Position numbers and translations under genes: made by a program
Notes under the pieces: generated by a model
Databases searched by the model: none
What the model saw: the letters and a program-made list of their open reading frames with translations, nothing else
Told to the model about the DNA's origin: nothing
Part shown: positions 34,605-43,838 of the stretch, piece after piece
Numbering within the stretch: position 1 is the stretch's first letter
Layout of the letters: each line of letters begins with the position of its first letter
Origin: Burkholderiales bacterium
GTDB taxonomy: Bacteria; Pseudomonadota; Gammaproteobacteria; Burkholderiales; SG8-41
DNA length: 64,000 nucleotides
Direction: 5' to 3'
Assembly (NCBI GenBank): GCA_019744975.1
Contig: JAIETP010000025.1
Span: forward strand, 62,001 to 126,000

Positions 34605-35830
34605 CAGCGGCGCCCGACCCAGTACCCGCCGGCGATCCGCGTCAGCCTTCCTTTGGCTTCATGATCGGCGTGCTGCTCGCCGGCCAGACCGTCGGTACCA
34701 TGGGCACAACGATGATTCCCGCGGTCGCGCCCAAGGTCGCCGAAACCTATGGCATATCGTCGGCGCTGGTCGGTTACCAGATCAGCCTGCTGGCGCTGGC
34801 GATGATCGTCGCGCTGGCCTTCGGCGCCAGATTCAACCGGCGCTGGGGCTCGACCCGCATGCAGCAGATCGGGCTGACGCTGGTGGCTACCGGCGGGCTG
34901 GTTGCGATCCTGCCCCATGTCGCGTTTTTTTTCCTGGCGTCAATCCCGCTGGGGCTCGGTTACGGCATGCTGACGCCGTCGGCATCCAATCTGCTGATCC
35001 GTTTTACGCCGGAGGCGCGGCGCAACCTGATTTTTTCACTGAAACAGACCGGCGTGCCCCTGGGCGGCATCGGCGCCGCGCTGATCACGCCGGCGGTGGC
35101 GATCGCCTTCGGCTGGCAATGGGCTCTGGCCGTCAACGCACTGACGCTGTACGCGCTGGTGCTGGTGTTGCAGCGCGCGCGGCCGTACTGGGACGACGAT
35201 CGTGAACCCGATGCAAAGTTCGGCGGCAATCCCTTCAGCAGCGTGATGGTGATCTGGCGCCATCGGGCGCTGCGCCTGCTGTCGCTGTCCGGCGGTTTTT
35301 TTGTCATCGTGCAGTTCGGCATCACCACCTTCACCGTGATCCTGTTCAACGAGCAACTGGGCTGGGGGCTGATCGAGGCCGGACTCGTCCTGACGGCGTC
35401 ACAGGTCGGGGGCGTCGCCGGGCGCATGTTCTGGGGCTGGCTGGCCGACTGCATGGGGGATGCGTTTGCCGCGCTGTTGATCCTCGGTGTCGTCATGGTC
35501 CTGTCATCGCTGCTGTGTATTGCGCTGACGCCGGATTCATCGATGATCGCGGCCTGTGCGCTGTTTTTTGTGATGGGTTCGACCGCCAGTGGCTGGAACG
35601 GTGCATTTCTCGCCGAAGTGGCGCGGCTGGTGCCGCGCGACACCATCAGCACCGCGACCGGCGGTTCGCTGGTCTATGTGAATTCCGGCAAGGCCGTCGG
35701 GCCGATTGTTTTTGCCAACGTCGCTTTGCTCACCGGGGATTACGCGATGACGTTTGCCTTGCTCGCAGTGCCCGCAGCGGCGGGCTTGTGGTGCCTGTGG
35801 GCGGCACACCGGAGCTTGCGGCCGCAGTGA
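34601..35830 (+). CDS. MFS transporter (1 of a related set)
   Basis: The 409-residue protein starts at GTG 34601, which overlaps the previous stop as GTGA. It has twelve predicted helices and shares GYQISLLALAMIVALAF, FSLKQTGVPLGG and ASGWNGAFLAEVARL with the carriers at 52394-53641 and 53924-55138, forming a paralogous group. The SLKQTGVP motif in the central loop is the group's best marker. The substrate is unknown; an organic anion is likely. Confidence 0.88.
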   Translation: MTAAPDPVPAGDPRQPSFGFMIGVLLAGQTVGTMGTTMIPAVAPKVAETYGISSALVGYQISLLALAMIVALAFGARFNRRWGSTRMQQIGLTLVATGGLVAILPHVAFFFLASIPLGLGYGMLTPSASNLLIRFTPEARRNLIFSLKQTGVPLGGIGAALITPAVAIAFGWQWALAVNALTLYALVLVLQRARPYWDDDREPDAKFGGNPFSSVMVIWRHRALRLLSLSGGFFVIVQFGITTFTVILFNEQLGWGLIEAGLVLTASQVGGVAGRMFWGWLADCMGDAFAALLILGVVMVLSSLLCIALTPDSSMIAACALFFVMGSTASGWNGAFLAEVARLVPRDTISTATGGSLVYVNSGKAVGPIVFANVALLTGDYAMTFALLAVPAAAGLWCLWAAHRSLRPQ

Positions 35831-36008
35831 TAGAAGCGCAACCTGAGGCAGGGCACTGCCGCAGGGCGATGAATTGCAACATGCACGTAATGGGGGCACA
35901 TCCGTGCCTTTTCTCCCCCTGTGGAGTGTCGACAAACGATCCGTGACGGGCATGACCTTTGCTTATTCATACATCACTGTTTCCAACTCTGTGATTGAAA
36001 GGTGGTAC

Positions 36009-36989
36009 ATGAAATCGTTTACATTTTTTGCACGCGCTGCAATTCCGCTGGCGCTGCTGGCCTGTGCCGGTAACACGCAGGCACAGACCTATCCTGCCAA
36101 ACCCCTGCGCATGGTGGTGCCATTCGCACCCGGCGGCCCCAACGACATTCTCGGCCGTCTGATCGGGCAGAAGCTGACCGAGGCCTGGGGCCAGACCGTG
36201 GTGGTCGACAACCGCGGCGGCGCGGGCGGTACCGTCGGCCTCGAGGCGGCCTCGCGGATGCCGGGTGACGGTTATACCGTCGCGATGGGCGGCTCCAGCA
36301 ATCTCGCGGTTGCGCCCAGCCTGTACGCCAGGTTGCCGTACGATCCGGTCAGGGATTTCACGCCGATCATCAATGTCGCCATCGTGCCTTATGCGCTGGC
36401 TGTGAATCCGACGGTGCCGGCGAAAAATGTAAAGGATCTGATCACGGTCGCCGGCAGGAAGGCGGGTTACCTGAGTTACGGTTCATCGGGCATGGGCAGC
36501 ATGTCGAGCCTTGCGGCGGAAATGCTGAAATCGATGTCCAAAACGGACATCGTGCATGTACCGTACAAAGGCACGGCGCCGGCGCTGACGGATGTCATCA
36601 GCGGCCAGATCGACCTGATGCTGGCGGACCTCGCGCTCATCAAGCCCTATGCGGATGCCGGCAGGTTGCGCGTGATCGGGGTGACCGGCAGCAAACGCTC
36701 CACTGCGGCGCGTGATGTGCCGACCCTCGCTGAATCAGGCTTGCCCGGTTACGAACTGTCGCCGTGGTTCGGCGTGGTGGCGCCGGCGGGTGTGCCGAAG
36801 GAACTGGTGACGCGCCTGAATACCACCATCGACGGCAGCCTCAAATCGCCCGACGTGCTGCAGCGGCTGGGCGCGCTGGGTTACGAGCCGCTGGGCGGCA
36901 GCGCCGAACAGTTCGCGGCGACGATCAAGGCCGACATCGGCAAGTACGCGAAGATCGTCAAGGCTGCGGGGATCAAGGTGGAGATGTAG
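36009..36989 (+). CDS. Bug/TctC-family periplasmic binding protein (3)
   Basis: The 326-residue receptor starts at an ATG preceded by AAAGGTGG and has a signal ending NTQAQT. It carries LRMVVPFAPGGPNDILGRLI, VDNRGGAGGTVG and GDGYTVAMG. No TctAB genes adjoin it, so it would have to use the pair upstream or act with an unlinked transporter, as is common where this receptor family has expanded. It stands at the end of the plus-strand block. Confidence 0.93.
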   Translation: MKSFTFFARAAIPLALLACAGNTQAQTYPAKPLRMVVPFAPGGPNDILGRLIGQKLTEAWGQTVVVDNRGGAGGTVGLEAASRMPGDGYTVAMGGSSNLAVAPSLYARLPYDPVRDFTPIINVAIVPYALAVNPTVPAKNVKDLITVAGRKAGYLSYGSSGMGSMSSLAAEMLKSMSKTDIVHVPYKGTAPALTDVISGQIDLMLADLALIKPYADAGRLRVIGVTGSKRSTAARDVPTLAESGLPGYELSPWFGVVAPAGVPKELVTRLNTTIDGSLKSPDVLQRLGALGYEPLGGSAEQFAATIKADIGKYAKIVKAAGIKVEM

Positions 36990-37004
36990 CGGCAACGACC
37001 AGGC

Positions 37005-38138
37005 TTACTGGCGGGGGTGTGGCGCAGAGGAATCCCCGTCTGGTGCAGCACCTTGTTCGGCGTCGTTCGGCTCCGTACGTTCCACCTCGATGCCAAGCGT
37101 TTTGGCGCGTTTTGTCCATAATTTCCGGGCCAGAACGCGCATGTTTTCGACGTTGTCCATTTCATCCATGATTTCCACGCCGAGCAGGGTCTCGACCAGA
37201 TCCTCAAGAGTCACGATTCCTCTCGTGCCCCCATACTCATCAATGACAAGCGCGATATGTTGGCGATTCTCGAGGAGGCGTTCCAGCAACATCGACAAGG
37301 ATGCGGTTTGTGGAACCGCAAGAATGTCACGCTTCAGGGATTTGAGCATTTCCTGATGCCGACCCGAAGCCTCGCTCAGTAAAACGTCATCCCTGAGAAC
37401 AAAGCCGGTGATGTCGTCAATCCCGGTTTCGTACAGTGGCAGACGCGAGAATGGTTTACGTGTGACGTGCTTCGATGCCTCCGATACCGTCATATGTTCG
37501 GGAAGGGCCGACACCACGACGCGTGGCGTCATGACATCCATTGCTTTCATTGATCCGAACCGGAACAGATTCCGGATAACCCGGGATTCGTTATCGTAAA
37601 TTTGCCCGGTCTTTTCACCGACACGTGTCATGGCGACGAATTCGTCGCGGCTGAAAATCTGCGCAGTCTTTCCGCGGGAGATGAATTTTGTCAGTCTTTC
37701 CGAAACCCACACGATAGGGTAAAGAGTCACGATCAGGCCCTGCACAAAAAATGCGGCTGGACCCGCGAGCTTCGACCAGTAGAGGGCGCCTATGGTTTTA
37801 GGAACAATTTCGGAGAGAAACAGGATCGCCATGGTCATGATTACCGAAAACAGGCCAAACCAGGCGCTTCCAAAGACAACGGTGGCTTTGGCGCCGGCTC
37901 CGATTGCCCCGGCCGTATGCGCGATAGTATTCAGAGTCAGGATGGCCGCAAGTGATCGGTCAACGTTGTCTTGCTTCAGTCGTTTCAAAAGCGCCGCCAG
38001 TTTTGGCCGCTTTTCCTTCTGCGCCTCGATATATGAAGGCGTAATGCTCAGCAACACCGCTTCCGCTACTGAACAGAGGAACGACAGGCCTATTGCCAGC
38101 AGCACATAGGTAATCAATAGCAGGGCATCAGCAGTCAT
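37005..38138 (-). CDS. CNNM/CorC-type CBS-domain membrane protein
   Basis: The 377-residue protein has an N-terminal DUF21 (CNNM) membrane domain of three to four helices, with the FSE-like IVPKTIGALYWSKLAG, then paired CBS domains (MTPRVVVSALPEHMTVSEAS, then VIDEYGGTRGIVTLEDLVE). It lacks the C-terminal CorC/HlyC domain of the longer members. Related proteins are implicated in magnesium or cobalt efflux. A 210-base gap without recognisable genes separates its start from the IS element. Confidence 0.93.
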   Translation of the reverse strand: MTADALLLITYVLLAIGLSFLCSVAEAVLLSITPSYIEAQKEKRPKLAALLKRLKQDNVDRSLAAILTLNTIAHTAGAIGAGAKATVVFGSAWFGLFSVIMTMAILFLSEIVPKTIGALYWSKLAGPAAFFVQGLIVTLYPIVWVSERLTKFISRGKTAQIFSRDEFVAMTRVGEKTGQIYDNESRVIRNLFRFGSMKAMDVMTPRVVVSALPEHMTVSEASKHVTRKPFSRLPLYETGIDDITGFVLRDDVLLSEASGRHQEMLKSLKRDILAVPQTASLSMLLERLLENRQHIALVIDEYGGTRGIVTLEDLVETLLGVEIMDEMDNVENMRVLARKLWTKRAKTLGIEVERTEPNDAEQGAAPDGDSSAPHPRQ

Positions 38139-38348
38139 ATCTTTGCAGGCGTATATCTCCTGTTTTCATGTTGTGCGGCCGCTCCGGAGGCCGGTTTATA
38201 ACCGTTCGATGACCTCCTGCAGCATCGTGCCTTGCCTTGGGCAGCCGTTGCGGCATTCTTCCGTAACGCTCGGGCCGCCAGCGAGATATGGCAGTCCTGG
38301 GAGGTGGATGTAAATCTTCCTTTATCCCCGAGCGTATCGTTGTTATAG

Positions 38349-39174
38349 GGTCTGTACACATTTGATATAGGTTGGTACATTCTGGTTTTTTTACGAAAGC
38401 CAGAAGCGATGCCGAGGAAATTACTGCGAGACGACCAATGGGAGCGGATCAAAGACATGCTACCTGGCAAGGCCAGCGACCGTGGCGTAACTGCCAAGGA
38501 CAACCGTTTGTTCGTCGAAGCAGTGCTGTGGATCGCGCGCACTGGTTCGCCGTGGCGCGACCTGGACCCGGCGTTAGGCAACTGGCATGCGACATATACG
38601 CGCTTCTCGCGCTGGAGCAAAAAGGGCGTGTGGGCACGTGTGATCGAGGCCGTCAACGATGATGCGGATTTGGAAGTATTGTTCATTGATAGCACCGCAG
38701 TACGGGCCCACCAGCACGCCGCTGGCGCCCAAAAAAAGCCGGCGCGCAAGCGCTCGGGCGCTCGCGCGGGGGATTGAGCACCAAAATCCATGCCGTGGTG
38801 GATGCCTTGGGCAATCCGCTGCGCTGGATTCTGACTGGCGGCGAGGTGGCCGACATCACGCAAGCTCACGCACTGATAGAGGGGCTGCATCCGCAGATGG
38901 TCGTAGGCGACAAGGGCTACGATGCCAATGCGTTGGTTGCGCGTATCAACGCCGCTGGTGCTACGGCGGTGATCCCGCCACGCAGCAATCGTCGCGAACA
39001 AAGAACCTATGATCGACATGTCTATAAAGATCGCAATCTGGTGGAACGCTTCTTCAATCGTCTCAAACAGTTTCGACGCATTGCTACACGTTATGAAAAA
39101 CTCGCCAACAATTTCATTTCCCTGCTCAACCTCGTGTGCGCCTACATCTGGTTGGCTTAATTGTTAACAGACCC
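38349..39174 (+). mobile_element. IS5-family insertion sequence (IS427-like), 826 bp
   Basis: The ends are GGGTCTGTACACATTTG on the left and GGGTCTGTTAACAATT (as complement) on the right, so the outer eight bases match. The flanks share TA on each side, a possible 2-bp target duplication. It holds a single transposase encoded in two overlapping frames. Size and organisation fit the IS427 group. Its right end matches the MITE at 16934-17199 for 12 bases. Confidence 0.92.
38409..39160 (+). CDS. IS5-family transposase with a -1 frameshift
   Basis: Frame A (38409-38777) gives the N-terminal part ending in a run of Lys. Frame B, read without a stop from about 38732 through 39160, gives KKAGAQALGRSRGGLSTKIH and the catalytic domain. 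Joining them by a -1 slip at the seven A residues 38731-38737 restores a standard transposase. The DDE acids are likely Asp in FIDSTAVRAH, Asp in VVGDKGYDAN and Glu in RNLVERFFNRLKQFRR. Programmed frameshifting is usual in this group, so the element may be active. Confidence 0.92.
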
Positions 39175-39243
39175 TAGGTATGAATTCAAAAAGTCGCCGC
39201 AGATTTCCAAGTCTGGATCCTTCTGAAGTAATGCCGGTCAGGA

Positions 39244-39275
39244 TAATAATTTAATAAAAACAATTACTTATTGTG
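39244..39275 (+). repeat. AT-rich dispersed element, copy 8, on a stop codon
   Basis: It reads AATAAAAACAATTACTTATT. It covers the TAA stop and last Gln codon of the minus-strand flavoprotein gene. Confidence 0.75.
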
Positions 39276-40824
39276 ACTGCGCAGCATCTCGCCCGGCAAT
39301 GCGCCCCGTCACTACGCACTCCGCGATATTGCCTCCCGACAAGTAAAGATGTCCGAAGGCGCTGCCGCATTCTCCGGCTGACCAGAGCCGCGGGATCGGT
39401 TGTCCGTAGACGTCGATCACGCGCGACTGCGCGTCGTGCACCGGGCCGCCTTGGGTGTTGGAGATCACCGGGTAGACCGGCGCGCCGTAGTAAGGCGGTT
39501 TTTCGATGGTCATCATGCTGCCGGCGGGGCGTTCGAAGTCGTCGTCGTGTCCGGCCTGGCATTGCGCGTTCCAGCGCGCGACAGATTCTTTTACTGTTTT
39601 TGCATCGACGCCGAGTTGGCGTGCGAGATCTTCCAGCGTGTCGGCGCGTTTGAGGATGCCGTTTTCGACTTCCTTCAGGTTGTCGTCGCTCCACTCGTAA
39701 CGCAGGCCCTCGTCGTTGGAGGCGGGTTTGCCCAGCGGATACAGGCGACGGCCGTCGTCGTCGCAGATCATCACGGCGGGGTTGCGCGGTGCACGCTGGG
39801 TCACCGGATCGAAATGGGACAGCGGGCGTACCGCGGTGTCCTGGGTGTAGGGCTGGTATTCCGACATGAAGCGATTGCCGGACTGGTCGAGCAGCACCCA
39901 GGCCATTTTCAGCTTGACCTGGTCGTGCGCGCCGGGAAACCAGTCGGGGAAACGTTTGACGCGGATGCCGTAGGGATAAGCCGGGTCAGTGTGACGGAAG
40001 CCGTAGGCGCCGTGTACATGCCACATATGCCACAAGGCGGCGCCGAGGTCCTGCGCCATGCGGATGCCGTCGCCGGTGTTGCTGCGCGCGGCGGCGTTGT
40101 ACACCGGGTAGGCCTCGAGAAACTGCGCCTTCATCCCGGCATTGCCTTCGAAACCGCCGGTGGCGAGCACCACGCCGCGGCGCGCGCGGATGTGGCGGGT
40201 TTCGCCGTCCTGCGTGACAGTGATGCCGATCACTTCGCGCGTCGCGGGATCGGTGATCAGCCGCTGCGCGGCGACGCCGAGGCGCAGTTCGACGCCGGCC
40301 TTCAGCACATTGTCATGCACCACCTTGAACAGCTTGGGGCCGTTCGGCGCGCCGTTGGCCCAGGGATAGGCCTCGCGCGCCTTGAAGCCGGGAATGTCGA
40401 CGACGGAGGTGTGATAGAAGGTGTCGGTGCCGGGCAGCGGGTAGTTGCCGCGGATCTGGCGGCGGTAGGGGTCGCCGGCCTTTTCGCGCTCGGCGTTTTC
40501 CTCGACCGAGGTGATGACCCGCGCATCGCAGATTTGCGCCAGTTCCCGCACATAACTTTCCAGTCCGCACATGCCTTCGGCCAGCGTGCGCACCACGTCA
40601 TCCGGCGTGCGGCCGCCGTTGGTGGCCTTGAGGTAGGCGAAGGCCTGCTCCGGGTCATGCGCGCTGCGCACTGCGCCGTAGGAGCAGATCGACAGGCCGC
40701 CGGGCACGGTGGATTTTTCAATCAGCAGGGTTTTTGCGCCGGCCTGCGCGGCATTGAGCGCGGCGATGCCGCCGCCAAGGCCGAAGCCGGCGATGATGAC
40801 GTCGAACTGTTCTGCGAATTTCAT
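39268..40824 (-). CDS. FAD-dependent oxidoreductase, fumarate reductase/3-ketosteroid dehydrogenase type
   Basis: The 518-residue flavoprotein has the N-terminal dinucleotide fold (VIIAGFGLGGGIAALNAAQA, then LLIEKSTVPGG), a RGVVLATGGFEGN segment and the closing FAD loop GECGSAFGHLYLSGGNIAEC. This is the layout of the flavoprotein subunit family that reduces or dehydrogenates alpha/beta carbons. It is the last gene of the minus-strand catabolic block. Both its start and its stop codon abut AT-rich elements, and its leader lacks a strong ribosome site. Confidence 0.92.
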   Translation of the reverse strand: MKFAEQFDVIIAGFGLGGGIAALNAAQAGAKTLLIEKSTVPGGLSICSYGAVRSAHDPEQAFAYLKATNGGRTPDDVVRTLAEGMCGLESYVRELAQICDARVITSVEENAEREKAGDPYRRQIRGNYPLPGTDTFYHTSVVDIPGFKAREAYPWANGAPNGPKLFKVVHDNVLKAGVELRLGVAAQRLITDPATREVIGITVTQDGETRHIRARRGVVLATGGFEGNAGMKAQFLEAYPVYNAAARSNTGDGIRMAQDLGAALWHMWHVHGAYGFRHTDPAYPYGIRVKRFPDWFPGAHDQVKLKMAWVLLDQSGNRFMSEYQPYTQDTAVRPLSHFDPVTQRAPRNPAVMICDDDGRRLYPLGKPASNDEGLRYEWSDDNLKEVENGILKRADTLEDLARQLGVDAKTVKESVARWNAQCQAGHDDDFERPAGSMMTIEKPPYYGAPVYPVISNTQGGPVHDAQSRVIDVYGQPIPRLWSAGECGSAFGHLYLSGGNIAECVVTGRIAGRDAAQSQ

Positions 40825-40863
40825 TAATTATCCAATAAAAACAAATGCTTAATATGTTTTTAG
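40824..40863 (+). repeat. AT-rich dispersed element, copy 9, filling an intergenic gap
   Basis: It reads CCAATAAAAACAAATGCTTA followed by ATATGTTTTTAG. It occupies the whole 35-base space between the flavoprotein start and the VOC gene stop and touches both codons. Confidence 0.8.
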
Positions 40864-41786
40864 CCCAGCGCCGGTAACGCGGCACCGATCTGCTGGAACA
40901 GGACCACGCCACCCACGGCGCCGGGCCAGCGCAACAACAACGGGCCTGATTCAAGTTTTCGCACATTGGACTGCGCGGCATTCAGCGCATCGCGTGTCGC
41001 AGGGAGGCTGTCGCTGGTCAGCACATAACCGGCAATCCACGGCAGTGCAGGCGCAGTGATGCCCAGTTTTTGTTCAACAGCTTCGGGTGTGACAAAAAGC
41101 AGGGCGCCGCGCTGGGTGTCGATACGCCATTGTGTGCCCGAGAGCTGCGCCAGCAGTCCGGTGTAACGCGCGTAACGCTGTGCGGCTTCCTGGGGGTCGG
41201 CGACGCAGATGATGACTGCGGCAAGGCCGCGCGCGTGATTGCGATGTTCCAGCCAGCGCGGTTGCCACAGCAGTTCGGGGGTGTGCTGCTGGCAGTACTG
41301 GATGCGGCCCTCGGCCATGGTGCCCGGCGGCACACGCACCACGGTGAAGCGCGCGGTGTCGTAACCCACGGCGGTGCCGATTTCGCGTTGCAAGGCGACC
41401 GGCGGCAGCGGTGAGAATCCATTTTTCGCCAACCGCGCATGATCGGCCTCCGGTGCCGCCGTGCCGAGCGCGATCAGGTGCAGCCCGGTGTAACGTTGAA
41501 TGGAACTGCGCAATTGCTGCGCAATGGGCGTGTCACCGGTGGGGGTCAGGAATTCGAGATAACCCTCGCGCAGCATCACGCAGCGGTTGCCGGCGCCGGC
41601 CGGTGTCAGCGGGCCACCGGGTTCGAGGCGATGCGACTGTTCGGAAAACGGTGTCAGTGTGAATCCGGCCTGTTCCAGCGCCGCACTGGCGGCATCGATA
41701 TGCGGCACAAAATGCGCGACATGGTCGATATTGAGTTTTCCCAAAGAAGGGGACTGAGAAGCAGGATTCTGGCTGACGGTACTCAT
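40860..41786 (-). CDS. VOC-superfamily glyoxalase-like protein
   Basis: The 308-residue protein begins, after a Ser-rich tail, NIDHVAHFVPHIDAASAALE and FTLTPFSEQSH. This is the N-terminal metal-site half of a glyoxalase-like (VOC) domain, with HLIALGTAAPEADHARL following. Such proteins serve as dioxygenases, isomerases or lyases. It overlaps the upstream hydroxyacid dehydrogenase gene by one base (TGATG), so it belongs to the catabolic operon. Confidence 0.85.
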   Translation of the reverse strand: MSTVSQNPASQSPSLGKLNIDHVAHFVPHIDAASAALEQAGFTLTPFSEQSHRLEPGGPLTPAGAGNRCVMLREGYLEFLTPTGDTPIAQQLRSSIQRYTGLHLIALGTAAPEADHARLAKNGFSPLPPVALQREIGTAVGYDTARFTVVRVPPGTMAEGRIQYCQQHTPELLWQPRWLEHRNHARGLAAVIICVADPQEAAQRYARYTGLLAQLSGTQWRIDTQRGALLFVTPEAVEQKLGITAPALPWIAGYVLTSDSLPATRDALNAAQSNVRKLESGPLLLRWPGAVGGVVLFQQIGAALPALG

Positions 41787-42784
41787 CAGTAACCCAGTTT
41801 CGGGTCGATGCGCCGCTTCAGTTTTTTACCGGCCAGGAACAGGGCGAGGTTCTCGAACCACAGGTCCAGCGAGATATCGATGTAGTGTTCGCCGTCGTCG
41901 CAGGAGATGTGCGGTGTGATGATCAGATTGGGCGCGGTCCACAACGAAGAATCCGCGGGCAGGGGCTCGGGATCGACGACATCAAGCACGGCGCCGCCGA
42001 GCCTGCCGGCGCGCAGCCGTTGTTCGAGCGCCTTGTAATCGGCGACCGGGCCGCGCGCGATGTTGATGACGCCGGTGGAGGGTTTCAGCAGGTCCATGCG
42101 CCGGCCGTCGAGCAGGTGGCGGGTTTCCGCAGTCAGAGGCACGGCGAGCACGACAAAATCCGCCTGTGGCAGCACGCGGTCGAGCTGTTTGTAAGTGACG
42201 ACCTTGTCGGCGTAACGATTTTTTTGCGCGCTGCGCCGCACGCCGATGACCTTGAGGCCGAGTTTTTTCGCGGCGCGGGCGGCGCCTTCCCCGAGATCGC
42301 CCAGGCCGACGATCACCGCGGTCTTGCCGGTGATGCTGGGTGAGAACAGGGCTTCCCAATGATGCCGGTGCTGGTTGGTCGTAATCGCGGCCATGCGCGA
42401 GTTGATCAGGTTGTAGGCCATGATCATGTACTGCTCGGCCTTGCGTCCGTGCGCGCCGCTGTTGTTGGTAAAACTCACGCCGCGCGGCAGCCAGTCCAGC
42501 GGCAGCACGCCGTCGACGCCCGCCGACGTCGAGTGCAGCCATTTCAGTTGTGGTGCGCGGACGGCCAGGCGGTCGCGCTGCGCCGGCACGCCGATCAGCA
42601 GGTCGGCATTGGCCAGCGCCGATTCCAGCACATCACCGTCCCAGCCGAAGCTGACCTCGCCGATGTGCCGGGCCAGCGCCTTGTGACGTTTGCAGGCCGC
42701 GGCCCAGTGCGCCGGCAGGGTGTGGAAAATGGGATTCTTTTTGCGCGTGTTCTCGATGTGCAGACGCAGTTTTTTTGCGGGCAT
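41786..42784 (-). CDS. D-2-hydroxyacid dehydrogenase
   Basis: This 332-residue NAD-linked dehydrogenase has AVIVGLGDLGEGAARAAKKL for cofactor, the Arg in INIARGPVADYKAL, the acid in DVVDPEPLPADS and the His in LIITPHISCDDGEHY. It is one of two such enzymes in the window, the other being at 15957-16919. It lies between the ABC substrate-binding gene and the VOC gene of the catabolic block and probably handles a keto/hydroxy acid of that pathway. Confidence 0.92.
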   Translation of the reverse strand: MPAKKLRLHIENTRKKNPIFHTLPAHWAAACKRHKALARHIGEVSFGWDGDVLESALANADLLIGVPAQRDRLAVRAPQLKWLHSTSAGVDGVLPLDWLPRGVSFTNNSGAHGRKAEQYMIMAYNLINSRMAAITTNQHRHHWEALFSPSITGKTAVIVGLGDLGEGAARAAKKLGLKVIGVRRSAQKNRYADKVVTYKQLDRVLPQADFVVLAVPLTAETRHLLDGRRMDLLKPSTGVINIARGPVADYKALEQRLRAGRLGGAVLDVVDPEPLPADSSLWTAPNLIITPHISCDDGEHYIDISLDLWFENLALFLAGKKLKRRIDPKLGY

Positions 42785-42802
42785 CCTTGTTTCCTGTTAC
42801 TT

Positions 42803-42829
42803 GATCTGCTTATTTGATTGATTTTGAGC
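42803..42829 (-). repeat. possible AT-rich dispersed element, copy 10 (degenerate)
   Basis: On the minus strand it reads AAAATCAATCAAATAAGC and supplies KSIK and the TAA stop of the substrate-binding gene. It matches the others only in part. Confidence 0.4.
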
Positions 42830-43796
42830 GTTGGTAGGGCCCGGCCAGGAAAGCAGAGTCAGGCACGTCGCTTTTGACTGCGCCGGCAGCCTTCGCGATG
42901 GCCTGCATGTTTTTCAGCGAGGCCACGTCGGCGGCTTCGAAACTCGCCATGTAGGCGCCGTCCCACTGCGCGGCATAGGCCTTGGCGTCATCGGGTTTCA
43001 TGTTGGCTGCTTTTTGCAGGATCTCGGCGACACGATCCTTGTTCTTCGAGCCGTATTCCAGCGTCTTGCGCATCGCGGCGATGAATTTGGCGACGGCCTC
43101 CGGATTTTTGGCGACGTAATCGCCGTGTACCACGGTCACCGCGAGGATAGGCGCGGCAGTGCCCTTGGTGAGTTTTTTCCAGTCCTCGACCACGCTGGCG
43201 AGGTAGGTCAGTTTGACGTCATCGCTCATTTGCGCGATGGTCACCGAGCGGATCACGGCGGCATCGACTTCCTTCTGCAGCAGGAACTGCGCGAGCCGGC
43301 CTTCGTTGCCGGGTACCACGCTGTAATCCGCGGGTTTCATGCCGTAAACACCCTGCAACACGGCACTGGCGATGGCGTGGGTGGCGCTGCCGGGCGGCGA
43401 CATGCCTATTTTTTTGCCTTTGAGGTCGGCGACAGTTTTGATTGGCGAACCCGCCGGCACCACAATCTGCGCTTCGGCGATCTGCGAGGCCAGTACTATT
43501 TTTACAGGAACCCCGTCGGCGGCAATACTCATCGATGCGGTGGAAGGCGCACCGAAGGCGAGGTCGATGGTCTGCGGCACGATGGCGCGCGTTGGGCCAT
43601 TGACCTCGGCGAATTTCACCCATTCGACGTCGAGGCCTTCCTTCTCGGCGAATTTCATCTGTTCCATCACCGAGCCGTAGCCGAGGCTGAAGCCGCTGGT
43701 CCAGTAACCGACCTTGATTTTCTGTGCGTGCGCAGTACCGGCGGCTAGCAGTGCCGCAACCATCAGGCTCATCATCAGACGTAGTGCAGTCATCAC
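42810..43796 (-). CDS. ABC transporter substrate-binding protein, SsuA/TauA-like
   Basis: The 328-residue protein has a signal ending GTAHAQ and the NMT1/SsuA-type pattern IKVGYWTSGFSLGYGSVMEQ, LAFGAPSTASMSIAADGVP, then DLKGKKIGMSPPGSATH. It should bind a small anionic organic compound in the periplasm and pass it to the permease at 46909-47721 with the ATPase at 43817-44608. Its 3' end lies in an AT-rich stretch. Confidence 0.92.
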   Translation of the reverse strand: MMTALRLMMSLMVAALLAAGTAHAQKIKVGYWTSGFSLGYGSVMEQMKFAEKEGLDVEWVKFAEVNGPTRAIVPQTIDLAFGAPSTASMSIAADGVPVKIVLASQIAEAQIVVPAGSPIKTVADLKGKKIGMSPPGSATHAIASAVLQGVYGMKPADYSVVPGNEGRLAQFLLQKEVDAAVIRSVTIAQMSDDVKLTYLASVVEDWKKLTKGTAAPILAVTVVHGDYVAKNPEAVAKFIAAMRKTLEYGSKNKDRVAEILQKAANMKPDDAKAYAAQWDGAYMASFEAADVASLKNMQAIAKAAGAVKSDVPDSAFLAGPYQRSKSIK

Positions 43797-43805
43797 AGTC
43801 TCCTT

Positions 43806-43838
43806 AAAAATATCAATTAAATCAATGATTTAAGATCA
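43806..43838 (+). repeat. AT-rich dispersed element, copy 11, on a stop codon
   Basis: It reads AAAATATCAATTAAATCAAT followed by GATTTAAG. On the minus strand it encodes LKSLI and the TAA stop of the ABC ATPase gene. Confidence 0.7.

Noticed and set aside
38139-38348. Possible small gene between the CBS protein and the IS
   Set aside because: The open frames there run into the IS end or antisense and lack start signals or recognisable sequence.
39400-40827. A 475-codon open frame opposite the flavoprotein gene
   Set aside because: It has no domain signature, shows antisense codon composition and the opposite strand encodes an intact FAD enzyme.
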